NCBI GenBank assembly: GCA_028288775.1
Contig: JAQGHP010000196.1
Span: 1-20,881 of the forward strand
From: Phycisphaerales bacterium
GTDB lineage: Bacteria > Planctomycetota > Phycisphaerae > Tepidisphaerales > Tepidisphaeraceae
Reading direction: 5' to 3'
Length of the DNA: 20,881 nt
The position numbers and the translations under genes were made by a program. Positions 6,276-14,042 of the stretch are shown piece by piece. Below the pieces are notes generated by a model, which did not search any database, was not told the DNA's origin, and saw nothing but the letters and a program-made list of their open reading frames with translations. Numbering within the stretch: position 1 is the stretch's first letter; the number at the start of each line of letters is the position of its first letter.

Positions 6276-7949
6276 TCAAGGCTGCGTTGCCGGGGCGCCG
6301 GCCTTCAAGAGCTCCCGGATCGCGGCGATGCGGGTCTTGCAGCGGCGAACGGCGCGGTCGTATTCCTCGTGCTCGTCGGCATGGCTGTCGGTCAGTCCGC
6401 CTTCGACCAGTTGGGCCGTCAACTCGCGCGCACGCGCGTAGGTTTCGCCGACCTCGGAATTGGGCAATTTTTGAACCGTGATGATGTTATTGTTCCCGGG
6501 CGGGTAGGTGTGGAGCATGACGCCCTCATCTATGTAGTACTCGAGCACCGTACGCTCGAAGCGCAGGAGGGCGGAGGCGTATTCCGCGGCGACACCGCCT
6601 TTTCCATCGCTGCCGCGGAGGAGCGCCGCGCGGGCGGCGGGGTCTGGGGCGGCGAGGGCGAGGAGGTAGTCGCGGTCGGCGGTGCAGACCCGCTCGGTGG
6701 CCGTCAGATCGTCCAGGTGCGAGCGATAAGTGGCGTAGCGGTTGGCGTAATCGGGGTCGGCCAGGTGCCGGCGGTATTCCTTGCGGGAGTCCTGCGCGAG
6801 GCGGATCGCCAGGTTGTAGGTTGAAATCGCCCCTTGCAGGGCGACGGTATCGACCGGCTTGGCATTCGCGGGAAGCAGCGCCAACGCCGCGTCAACTTCT
6901 TCGGTGAACGTCGGCACGGGGATGCCGAACGCCTTCGCTTCAAACGTTCGCGCCCGGCGGGCCTCCTCCTCGCCCCACGCCTTGAGCGTCAGGCCCGGCC
7001 GGCTATCGATCACCATCGGGCTGATCTGCAGCGGCTTCTGGCCTTCCACCTTCATCGCAACTTCCGCGCGCTTGGCGTAGTTGTAGCTCATCGCCAACGC
7101 CGAGATGCCGTAGTGGAACGGCGCGTAGGGCGCGAGGTACTGGAGCGGCGAGCCGTCGTTCCAATCGCTGTCGGCGGCGAGGCCGTCGGGCCGCTTGCGC
7201 ATCGGAGTGATCATCGAGTGCAGCAGGTTTCCGCCCGGCTCCAGGAGCGGGTCCTTTTTTCCGATCTTGCGGAAGCTCTTTTCTTCGTCGGAATAGACCC
7301 GCACACGGTCCGCCGGGTCCATCGATTCTTCGCGGAACTGGCGCATGTAGAAGGGGGCCTCGGGGAGGTTTGATGCGCCGAGTTTTCCGCCGTAGACGTT
7401 GGAGACGCTGTTGAGGATGTTGATGTTGCCCGGCCGTTCCTCGTCAACACTGCGGGCGTATTCGAGGGCTTCCATGACGACGCCGTACTTCGTGGCGGGG
7501 CTGGCCATCAGCACGCTGATGTTGTAGGCCTTGTTCCAGATCTGGAAGACGTGGACGGTATCGAATTCCGGCTGGAGCAGGCGAATCCACTCGACCTTGG
7601 TGTCGAAATCTTCGAGATCCTTGTCGGCCTTCTGCGTTTCGCTGGTGGACCAGAGGAACATGACCAGCGGCCCGCGCAGCCCGCCCAAGAGCAGGGCGAG
7701 GGCGAAGCTGTTCATGTTGCCCAGGGTGGAGCGCGAGGCGGGCGCTCCGGCGGGGCCCGCCGACGCCGCGGCCTGCCGGCTCATTGCCACCTGTCGCAAC
7801 AGCCCGGCGCAGAGCAACGAAACGATCATCACGACAACTGTGCCCATGCGCCCGCGCGGCCGACGGGGCGGGTGATGCGCGGGCGTGCCCGTCGGGCGAT
7901 AATCGGCGGGCGGGGGTGATGCGGGGGTTGGGGTCGAGGTCGTTGTCAT
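6276..7949 (-). CDS. Uncharacterised membrane-anchored helical protein, third gene of ABC-2 export operon
   Basis: I do not recognise a named family. The 557-residue protein starts with a Pro/Thr-rich cytosolic tail, then a TM helix at about residues 36-53. An Ala/Gly linker follows, then a second hydrophobic stretch at about 80-100. The remaining ~450 residues are mostly helical and charged. One segment around residues 120-175 (KVEWIRLLQPEF, then NKAYNISVL, then EALEYARSVDEERPGN) has TPR-like spacing. The start is fixed by AAGGAGGT ending seven bases before the ATG. The ATG overlaps the permease stop by four bases (ATGA), implying translational coupling. It is probably a partner of the ATPase and permease, perhaps a substrate-engaging or assembly subunit; that role is inference from context. 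Confidence 0.82.
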   Translation of the reverse strand: MTTTSTPTPASPPPADYRPTGTPAHHPPRRPRGRMGTVVVMIVSLLCAGLLRQVAMSRQAAASAGPAGAPASRSTLGNMNSFALALLLGGLRGPLVMFLWSTSETQKADKDLEDFDTKVEWIRLLQPEFDTVHVFQIWNKAYNISVLMASPATKYGVVMEALEYARSVDEERPGNINILNSVSNVYGGKLGASNLPEAPFYMRQFREESMDPADRVRVYSDEEKSFRKIGKKDPLLEPGGNLLHSMITPMRKRPDGLAADSDWNDGSPLQYLAPYAPFHYGISALAMSYNYAKRAEVAMKVEGQKPLQISPMVIDSRPGLTLKAWGEEEARRARTFEAKAFGIPVPTFTEEVDAALALLPANAKPVDTVALQGAISTYNLAIRLAQDSRKEYRRHLADPDYANRYATYRSHLDDLTATERVCTADRDYLLALAAPDPAARAALLRGSDGKGGVAAEYASALLRFERTVLEYYIDEGVMLHTYPPGNNNIITVQKLPNSEVGETYARARELTAQLVEGGLTDSHADEHEEYDRAVRRCKTRIAAIRELLKAGAPATQP

Positions 7950-10075
7950 GGCGCGACCTCCTTCTTTCTAAAGATCACGTAACTGAAAACGAGCATCGGA
8001 AGCCCGTAACACAATACCACGCCAAGCGACGAAGCGACCTTCTGCGGCGGGATGCTCACGCCGCGTTCGATGTCCTCCATCACCGGGAATTTCGCCACGT
8101 CCGGGAGGAACGCGGAGATGAAGCGGAGCATCGACGACAGCCCCTCGACACCCTTGCTGACGATGATCGTCTGGCTCACGTCCTGGAACTGAAACTCCAG
8201 GGCCGTGTTGCGGCCGCCGCCGGGCTTCAGGGCGTCCCCGAGCTGATCGACCCCCCAATGCCCGAGCAGGATCAAAAGCGTCAGCACCACCGCGATCGGC
8301 CAGGAGAGGAACGTGCTGCAGAAGACCGAGATGATCACCACCAGCAGCGACAGGAGCCAAAGGATGAACAGGCTCTTAATCAGGTTGAACACGAAGCTGC
8401 GGTCTGCGGTGACAAGGGAGAGGGATTCGTTTTGAACGCCCAGCCACTGTCCGGGCGTGAGCCCGCGGAGCAGCACATCGAAATTCCCGCCGGCCACGAA
8501 TTTCGCGGGCACGTCCACCGGCGCGACGCGGCTGGTTTCGGGGCTGACCTCGATCTGCCCGGAGCTTTCGCCCGTCGCCGAGTTCAAGACCTCAACCGAG
8601 GCTCGGGAGAGGCTCCCGGTGCTGGCGTCGAAGTCGCCGGTCTTGTCGATCGTGACGTTCATCTGCAGCGCGACCGCGCCGCTCTTGGACCCGGTTTCGA
8701 CCGGGACGTTGCGGAATCGGAAGGCCGCGACGGGGCCTGCGCCGTCGGCCCTGCCCGTGAGCCGCATGCCGCCGCGGCCGGGGAAGCTGTAGAAGGTCGG
8801 CAGCGCGACGCGGGAAGCATTGGTGGGGTCGGCGGGTGGGAGTATCGGGGCCGCCGCACCCGGGATGTAGAGGAACACAGGCCGATCATTCGCCCCGTAT
8901 AGCGTTGCCGGGGTGCGGGCGTTGACCTGTACGTAAAACCTGCCCGCGCCGGTCACGCGTGCGACCATGTCGGGGGAAAGTTCGAGGTCCCCGCGGAACG
9001 GCATACCCGGCTTCTCGGGCGCTTTGAGGTCCACCACCTGCCCGACGCCCATGTCCGCGCTGCCCGAGAGCGCGCGGTGGTTTTCGTCCAGAAGCCGAAA
9101 GGCCACTTGAGGGGGCGGCGCGGTCATTCCCGCCGGGGCCGTGGTCGGGGCGGCGGGGCCAAGCACGTTGCTCGTCTTCGACTTGAGCAGGCCCATGTCC
9201 TTGATGAGCCTCTGCTCGCTCTCGTCGGGCTTGTGCTGCTCGACCAAGAGCGTGGTGGTGACGAATACCTTACCGCCGTTCGTCGCGCTGGCGAGGAGTT
9301 CCTTGTCGGCCTGGGTTAGCTCGAATGGGACGATGAAATATTGCCCTTCGCCGCCGGCCATCCACCGCATGTCCCCCTGCGGCGGGCGGGCGAAGACCTG
9401 CACGTCCTTCGCCCATTCGATGCTCCGCGTCCCCAGCAAGCCCGAATTGACATAGTGCGCGAGCATCGGCCGCAGCGGCGAATTCGCCGGCTCGGCGGCG
9501 AGCTGGGCCTTCAACTGGCCCACCATGCGCCACGTGCGGAATTGGAGGTACGCGAGCGTGAACACGCCCATGATCAGAATGATGACGCCCGACACGCGGG
9601 CGAACCCGAGCACCTTTCCGATCACGATCTCCAGCCGCGTGGTGGGCTTCGTGACGATCGTAAAGATGACGCGGTTCTCGATTTCGCGCGGGAGGTTGGT
9701 GCAGGCGAGGATCACCGCCGTGATGGTCACCAGCATCGCGCTGGCGAAGAGGCAAAACTTGGTCGTCTGGCGGATGGCGTCCTGGGCATCAAGCGGCTGG
9801 TTGAGCTGCGAGATGACGATCACGCCCAACACCGCCATCGGCGTGACCCACAGCACGCGACGGCGGAGCGACTCGGTAACGCAAACGCCAGAGATAGCCC
9901 AGATGCGCCGCCAGTGCAGCCGCAACACGTCGTCAAAGCCGAACGCCGCGAGCCCCGCGATCACCAATACGGATGCCACGATCCACGGGGCGTATTGCGA
10001 CCACACCGAGGGCGCGGCCAGCAGAATGTTTAGAGAAAATGAGCCGGAAAGGCTCTGGGGCAGATTCGGAAACAC
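7946..10075 (-). CDS. ABC-2 type transporter permease with large extracytoplasmic domain
   Basis: The protein has 709 residues from the GTG at 10075, which has GGAGG four bases upstream. An upstream in-frame GTG at 10108 has no Shine-Dalgarno sequence and abuts a repeat, so it is less likely. Numbered from 10108, hydrophobic segments lie at about 40-57, 88-101, 117-137 and 171-190, then 575-597, 601-617 and 692-713. After the third comes 'REIENRVIFTIVTKPTTR', the hallmark cytosolic helix of ABC-2 permeases. Between the fourth and fifth segments is a soluble region of about 380 residues. It is mainly beta-rich, with a Pro/Ala-rich spacer near 318-333, and presumably lies outside the membrane. 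The ATPase gene precedes it and the 557-residue protein follows with a four-base overlap. Substrate unknown. Confidence 0.85.
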   Translation of the reverse strand: MFPNLPQSLSGSFSLNILLAAPSVWSQYAPWIVASVLVIAGLAAFGFDDVLRLHWRRIWAISGVCVTESLRRRVLWVTPMAVLGVIVISQLNQPLDAQDAIRQTTKFCLFASAMLVTITAVILACTNLPREIENRVIFTIVTKPTTRLEIVIGKVLGFARVSGVIILIMGVFTLAYLQFRTWRMVGQLKAQLAAEPANSPLRPMLAHYVNSGLLGTRSIEWAKDVQVFARPPQGDMRWMAGGEGQYFIVPFELTQADKELLASATNGGKVFVTTTLLVEQHKPDESEQRLIKDMGLLKSKTSNVLGPAAPTTAPAGMTAPPPQVAFRLLDENHRALSGSADMGVGQVVDLKAPEKPGMPFRGDLELSPDMVARVTGAGRFYVQVNARTPATLYGANDRPVFLYIPGAAAPILPPADPTNASRVALPTFYSFPGRGGMRLTGRADGAGPVAAFRFRNVPVETGSKSGAVALQMNVTIDKTGDFDASTGSLSRASVEVLNSATGESSGQIEVSPETSRVAPVDVPAKFVAGGNFDVLLRGLTPGQWLGVQNESLSLVTADRSFVFNLIKSLFILWLLSLLVVIISVFCSTFLSWPIAVVLTLLILLGHWGVDQLGDALKPGGGRNTALEFQFQDVSQTIIVSKGVEGLSSMLRFISAFLPDVAKFPVMEDIERGVSIPPQKVASSLGVVLCYGLPMLVFSYVIFRKKEVAP

Positions 10076-10111
10076 GGCTCCTCCGGGCAACACACGTGCA
10101 TGATTCACAAA

Positions 10112-10163
10112 TTGTGGTGCAGGCTTTGGGCCTGCATTTGCAGCCTGAAAGGCTGCACCACAA
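10112..10163. repeat. Cloverleaf-like palindromic repeat between ATPase and permease genes
   Basis: Outer arms TTGTGGTGCA (10112-10121) and TGCACCACAA (10154-10163) are perfect reverse complements. Inside them are two further hairpins: GCAGGC...GCCTGC at 10119-10135 and GCAGCC...GGCTGC at 10140-10156. The outer arms compete with or extend the two inner stems, as in REP doublets. It lies within the ABC operon, 37 bases before the preferred permease start, so it would be in the operon mRNA. Confidence 0.85.
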
Positions 10164-10228
10164 GTGCATAAGCACCCACGTAATTTAGAGCCGCTCGCTT
10201 GCGAGGCGTGCGGGCAATGCTAACCTTC

Positions 10229-11164
10229 CTACATCCCCGGTTTTCCGTTGCCGGCATGGCCGTTGCCCGGCGTCGCGCCCACCGGCACCACCTGGCCGTT
10301 TACGGTGCGTTCGCGGACGATCCGCATGAACAGGTCTTCCAGCGTGGTGGTCGGGTGGGTGACGACGGTGTCGCTCACTCCCATGCGGCTGAGGAATTGC
10401 CGCATCTCCTCAACCTGCGCCGGCGTCATGCCCTTGGTCTGAATCTGCGTGATGTCTTTGACCTCCAGGAGGTCGCGCACCTGCCCGAGCGTCTGCATCT
10501 GCCCGCGGAAAAGGATCGTGATGCGCTCGCACACGTCCTGCACGTCCGCCAGAAGGTGGCTGCACAACAGCACCGTCTTGCCCTGCTCCTTGAGCGAGAT
10601 GATGAGGTCTTTCATCTCGCGCGTGCCGATCGGGTCGAGGCCCGTCGTCGGCTCGTCGAGCAGGATGAGGTCCGGGTTATTGATCAGCGCCTGCGCCAGC
10701 CCGATCCGCCGGGCCATGCCCTTTGAATACTCCCGCAGCTTGCGCTTGCGGTCCTTGGTATTCAGCCCGACCGTGTCCAGCAGCAGGGGCACGCGGCGGT
10801 TGAGCTCCTTGCGCGGAATCTTGAACAGCCGCCCGTAAAAATGCAGCGTCTCCTCGCCGGTAAGAAATCGGTAGAGGTACGATTCCTCGGGAAGGAACCC
10901 GATGCGCTCGTTGATGGCGGTGCTGCCGGCGGGATGGCCGAGGATGCTGGCCGAGCCGGCGGTGGGGAAGATCAACCCGAGCAGCAGTTTGATCGTCGTG
11001 CTCTTGCCCGACCCGTTGGGGCCGAGCAGGCCGAAGACTTCGCCGCGATGAATGGTAAGGCTCAGGTCGTCCAGGGCGCGGACTTTGTCGCGGCCCCAGA
11101 AATCCTTGTAGACCTTCGAAAGGTGTTCGATCCGAACGGCTTCGGTGTCAGCGGTGAGGGTCAT
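10229..11164 (-). CDS. ABC transporter ATP-binding protein (ABC-2 export type)
   Basis: The protein has 311 residues. All nucleotide-binding motifs are visible: Walker A GPNGSGKS at residues 48-55, signature YSKGM at 146-150 in place of the textbook LSGGQ (common in ABC-2 exporters), Walker B LILLDEP at 166-172, and H-loop His203 in CSHLL. The Q-loop position reads LPEES, with Glu where Gln is usual, also frequent in this subclass. The C-terminal ~90 residues form an extra domain ending in a Gly/Asn-rich tail. It is the first gene of the minus-strand operon with the permease and the 557-residue protein, and supplies energy for that exporter. The ATG at 11164 has no strong Shine-Dalgarno sequence. 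Confidence 0.93.
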   Translation of the reverse strand: MTLTADTEAVRIEHLSKVYKDFWGRDKVRALDDLSLTIHRGEVFGLLGPNGSGKSTTIKLLLGLIFPTAGSASILGHPAGSTAINERIGFLPEESYLYRFLTGEETLHFYGRLFKIPRKELNRRVPLLLDTVGLNTKDRKRKLREYSKGMARRIGLAQALINNPDLILLDEPTTGLDPIGTREMKDLIISLKEQGKTVLLCSHLLADVQDVCERITILFRGQMQTLGQVRDLLEVKDITQIQTKGMTPAQVEEMRQFLSRMGVSDTVVTHPTTTLEDLFMRIVRERTVNGQVVPVGATPGNGHAGNGKPGM

Positions 11165-11216
11165 AGGCGGTTGGTAAATGACCTGGGGAACGCGCTTGCG
11201 ACGATCCTACCCACCC

Positions 11217-11247
11217 ATTGTAAGCGAAAGATGAGGCCGCCGGTCAA
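11217..11247 (-). promoter_or_regulatory. Candidate promoter of the ABC export operon
   Basis: On the minus strand TTGACC (11242-11247) and TTACAAT (11217-11223) form a sigma-70-like pair. The spacing is 18-19 bases, one or two longer than ideal. The predicted leader before the ATPase ATG would be about 45 bases. Confidence 0.45.
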
Positions 11248-11426
11248 GAATGCATTTCCTGGGGGGCAAGAAGAACCGGCGTAAGTTCGGTACGCGGACT
11301 TTCCATACCGTAACGCGGGAACGCCATCCTCCAAGCGTTCCCACCGAACAAGTCCGCTGCCCGTATTTTTCGCGAGCGCCCCAAGGTTCGGGCGTCCGGA
11401 AAGGGGGGGTCCGCCGCAGGCGCGGA

Positions 11427-11609
11427 TCAGTGTATCGGCTTACTGATGCGGGGTTTGCTGCGAATACGTCGGCGGCGCTTTTCGCTGGGCTTCTCGTAGT
11501 AGGCTACGCGCTTGATGTCCTTCGTGAGGCCCTCTTTTTCACAGGCCTTCTTAAACCGCCGGATCATTTGCTCGGCGGTCTCGTTGCCGCGCGACTTCAC
11601 CCGAATCAT
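11427..11609 (-). CDS. rpsU: 30S ribosomal protein bS21
   Basis: The protein has 60 residues, within the usual bS21 range of about 58-71. The family core is plain: 'RRFKKACEKEGL' at about residues 17-28, then YYEKPSEKRRRR at about 42-53, followed by a basic C-terminal tail. bS21 binds the 30S platform near the anti-Shine-Dalgarno region of 16S rRNA and helps initiation. The ATG at 11609 is supported by AAAGGA eight bases upstream on the minus strand. It appears monocistronic, between the ABC operon and the divergent thioesterase gene. No convincing -35/-10 pair was found upstream, and the hairpin after its stop is too weak to call as a terminator. Confidence 0.95.
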   Translation of the reverse strand: MIRVKSRGNETAEQMIRRFKKACEKEGLTKDIKRVAYYEKPSEKRRRRIRSKPRISKPIH

Positions 11610-11765
11610 GCGATTAGTCCTTTCTCAAACCAGACGCAATACATACATATCATGGCTGCCTCCTGAGTTTCCGATACGCCGGCCACTTCGCGGGAGACTG
11701 ACAGATTTGGTAGTGTACCGGCACGGGGGAATACTGCAAGGCGGCCCCGAGACCCGCAGTAAATC

Positions 11766-12149
11766 ATGGAACAATCGATCACAATCCGCGTCCGCTATCC
11801 CGAAGTGGACGCGATGGGCTATCTGCACCACAGCCGCTTCCTCCAATACTTCGAGATGGGCCGGATTGAATTGCTCCGGTCGCTGGGGTTCAGCTATGCC
11901 GATTTGGAGAAGCAGGGGGTCTTCTTCGTCGTCGTGAAAGTCGAGTGCCGCTACAAGGCCCCGGCACGGTATGACGAGGAGTTGACCCTCGTCACGCGGG
12001 TCGTGAAACAAACGCAGGTGCGGATTGACCACGCTTACGAGCTTCGCAGGGACGGGATTCTGCTGGCCGAGGCCAATACGACCATCGCCTGCGTGGGGCG
12101 GGACGGGCAGCTCATGGCGATTCCCGATTTCCTCGCGCCCAAGGAATGA
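11766..12149 (+). CDS. Acyl-CoA thioesterase, YbgC/4-hydroxybenzoyl-CoA thioesterase hotdog family
   Basis: The protein has 127 residues, a single-hotdog length. The N-terminal family motif is readable: 'RYPEVDAMGYLHHSRFLQYFE'-type sequence at residues 10-30, containing the catalytic Asp15, His21/His22 and Glu30. The usual GVVYHANY is altered to GYLHHSRF, a tolerated variation. The remainder alternates beta strands (FFVVVKVECRYKAPARYDEEL, then TQVRIDHAYEL) as expected. Such enzymes hydrolyse acyl-CoA thioesters; in many bacteria YbgC travels with tol-pal genes, but here it is alone, divergent from rpsU. No clear Shine-Dalgarno sequence precedes the ATG. The substrate chain length cannot be predicted. 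Confidence 0.9.
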   Translation: MEQSITIRVRYPEVDAMGYLHHSRFLQYFEMGRIELLRSLGFSYADLEKQGVFFVVVKVECRYKAPARYDEELTLVTRVVKQTQVRIDHAYELRRDGILLAEANTTIACVGRDGQLMAIPDFLAPKE

Positions 12150-12191
12150 TTGCCCTTCCCAGCCGCGGGGGCGAACAAAGCCGATGCAACC

Positions 12192-12584
12192 AGCCCCGGA
12201 GGGGCGTAAGACCTTAGCCCACGGCGCGAGCCGTGGGAAAAGTCGACGAGAGGCGCCCAGCCCCGGAGGGGCGAAAGAAGCGCGGAACCGGCGGGTGCGG
12301 AACTCTCGCGGAACCCGCGAGATCATGCGGAACGGACCTTCGGTCCGACCGGGCCGACACGGCCCGGCTCCGAACGTTCCTTGCCCGAACACATCCTCCG
12401 AACACCGATCACACCTGGCGATCTCACGCTTCTTATGCCCCTCCGGGGCTGATGAACTCTCTGCGGCATTTCCCCACAGCTTGCGCCGTGGGCTAAATTC
12501 TTACGCCCCTCCGGGGCTATTCCACCCGGGCTGATTTTCCCACGGCTCGCGCCGTGGGCTCAGGTCTTACGCCGCTCTGGGGCT
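12192..12584. repeat. Composite palindrome cluster bounded by 49-base inverted repeats
   Basis: The 49-base arm at 12192-12240 and its inverted counterpart at 12536-12584 match at 46 of 49 positions. Each arm joins two hairpins: GCCCCGGAGGGGC and CCCACGGCGCGAGCCGTGGG. A further copy in the right-arm orientation lies at 12469-12518. Half copies lie at 12259-12272 and, inverted, at 12437-12450. Between the half copies are three unrelated perfect hairpins: 12304-12322 (8-base stem), 12333-12347 (6-base stem) and 12349-12367 (7-base stem). The whole occupies the 519-base gap 12150-12668 between the thioesterase and the GH16 gene. Frames crossing it read as repeat-derived peptides and I do not call them genes. 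Confidence 0.85.
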
Positions 12585-12668
12585 GCGGAAGCCGATCTTC
12601 CGGGGGATGAAGCGTACTTCAGCACGCCTCCTCTCCCGCCGTGCGATGAATCCGCGCACTGAAGTGCC

Positions 12669-14042
12669 CTACGCAACCTTCTGCCACACGTGAACATAGT
12701 CCACCTGCAGCGAGGCGGGGAAGACCGTGCTCGCGTCGGGTGCGCCGGGCCAGGAGTTGGCGTCGCCGATGGCGAGATTGAGGATGAGGTACTCGGCGAC
12801 ATTGGGGATGCGGGTGGCGTCAGTGATCGAGTAGATCGCCTTTCCGTCGAAGTAGAAGGTCAGGTGGTCGGGCTCCCAGTCCACGCCGTAGGTGTGGAAG
12901 CCTTGGGAGAGATCCACGCCCGTGTTGTAGGATGCTCCGCTCGTGCCAAGGTGATGGAGGTGGACCTCGTCGCGGGTGATGGCGTTGCCCACCGCTTCCA
13001 TGATGTCGATCTCACCCTGGCCGTCCTGGTAATTTCCGTTCGCGTCGGGGGCGGGCAACATCCAGAAGGCGGGCCACAGGCCCTGCCCGGCGGGGAGTTT
13101 CATCCGCGCCTCGGCGTAGCCGTAGGTGAACGCGAAGCCCGGCTTGGTGTATCCGGCGAGACCGCCGGTGTTAATCTGGCCGCTCGTGTATGGCATGCCG
13201 CCGGAGGGTTGATTGGTCGCCGTGAGCGACAGAATGCCGTTGGAGACGCTGACCGCGCTTGGGCTGTAATTCTGCAACTCCCCAGGAGACTGGGTATTGC
13301 CCCACAACGTGTTCACCCAAGTCGCCGGCGAAGGTGCCGTGTTGAACTCGTCGGCGAAGACCGTATTCCACGTGCCGCTGATCGGTGGGGCGACTGCGCT
13401 GGGTGCCGGGGCGACGACGGGAACGGGCGTGGGGATGGGCGGCGGGACGGGGGGCGGGGTGGGAGTAGTGCTCGGGCCGGGAGCAGGGGTGGGCGTGGGA
13501 GTCGGCGTCGGTGTTGGGGTCGGCGTGGGCGTTGGCGTCACAGTGGGCGTCGAAGAATTGGTCACCGTGAAGGAGACTTTCACCGCCGTGCCCACTTTCC
13601 CGCTCGTCCCGGAACGGGTGTACGGCGTCGCGGTGATCGTGTGTGCTCCGGTCGTCGGCGTCCAGGAATTGTAGTTGCCCCACCCGTTGTCGCCCGCGAT
13701 GTCGTACGGCAGCGCGTTCTCCACGTGATAGTTACTCTTGGCGTCGTAACCGAATTTTACGCTCCGGGTGTCGCTCGTGGTGTCGGCCCGCACGTTCAAA
13801 TGTGTCGTGGGCAGGTTTGTGAGGTTGATCGCCTGGCCGTTGGTCAGCGGACCGATGTCCTTGCCCGTGTCGGCGTTCACAAGCACGAGCCCGGTTACTG
13901 CGGAAAGAAGCCGTCGACCTTCAAGAAGCTCGAACGCCGGCCGCGTGCCGGGCGAGCGGCTGTGCTTCCCCCTGCCCGCAACGGGTCGGGACTCGCGCTG
14001 TTTGTTTCGCGGCTTGGATCGCCGTGAAAAAAGATTCGCCAT
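12669..14042 (-). CDS. Secreted glycoside hydrolase family 16 (endo-beta-glucanase-like) with LEPR-XLL N-terminus
   Basis: The protein has 457 residues. Residues 1-36 are strongly basic. FELLEGRRLLSA (37-48) matches the planctomycete LEPR-XLL motif linked to secreted or surface proteins. Residues 49-163 look like an Ig-type beta-sandwich (AHTITATPYT, VKVSFTVTN). A Thr-Pro-rich linker spans about 165-220. The GH16 catalytic domain is 221-457. Its active site GEIDIMEAVG contains nucleophile Glu344, Asp346 and acid/base Glu349. Family GH16 cleaves beta-1,3, beta-1,3-1,4 or galactan linkages by a retaining mechanism; the exact polysaccharide is not readable. The ATG is supported by GGAG seven bases upstream. 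It sits alone, with a palindrome cluster downstream and a long GC-rich leader upstream. Confidence 0.93.
   Translation of the reverse strand: MANLFSRRSKPRNKQRESRPVAGRGKHSRSPGTRPAFELLEGRRLLSAVTGLVLVNADTGKDIGPLTNGQAINLTNLPTTHLNVRADTTSDTRSVKFGYDAKSNYHVENALPYDIAGDNGWGNYNSWTPTTGAHTITATPYTRSGTSGKVGTAVKVSFTVTNSSTPTVTPTPTPTPTPTPTPTPTPAPGPSTTPTPPPVPPPIPTPVPVVAPAPSAVAPPISGTWNTVFADEFNTAPSPATWVNTLWGNTQSPGELQNYSPSAVSVSNGILSLTATNQPSGGMPYTSGQINTGGLAGYTKPGFAFTYGYAEARMKLPAGQGLWPAFWMLPAPDANGNYQDGQGEIDIMEAVGNAITRDEVHLHHLGTSGASYNTGVDLSQGFHTYGVDWEPDHLTFYFDGKAIYSITDATRIPNVAEYLILNLAIGDANSWPGAPDASTVFPASLQVDYVHVWQKVA
13473..13550 (-). repeat. Thr-Pro codon repeat encoding the GH16 linker
   Basis: A degenerate ACN-CCN repeat encodes alternating Thr-Pro residues at about 165-190, then grades into a Pro/Val/Ala-rich stretch to about 220. 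Codons vary, so it is selected or drifted at protein level rather than a fresh DNA slippage tract. It separates the Ig-like and catalytic domains. Confidence 0.8.

Noticed and set aside
11400..11426. Terminator after rpsU
   Set aside because: Only a five-base stem with a large loop and a C-rich rather than U-rich tail.
12025..12534. Frames across the palindrome cluster giving peptides such as APEGRK and AHGASRGK
   Set aside because: These are translations of repeat units, commonly mis-annotated as hypothetical proteins.
12192..12584. CRISPR array
   Set aside because: Units are inverted, of unequal spacing, partly truncated, and without uniform spacers or cas genes.
12690..14027. 445-codon open frame opposite the GH16 gene
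   Set aside because: It is antisense to a clear GH16 domain with catalytic residues; the translation is low-complexity Gly/Arg/Val and reflects GC-rich third positions.
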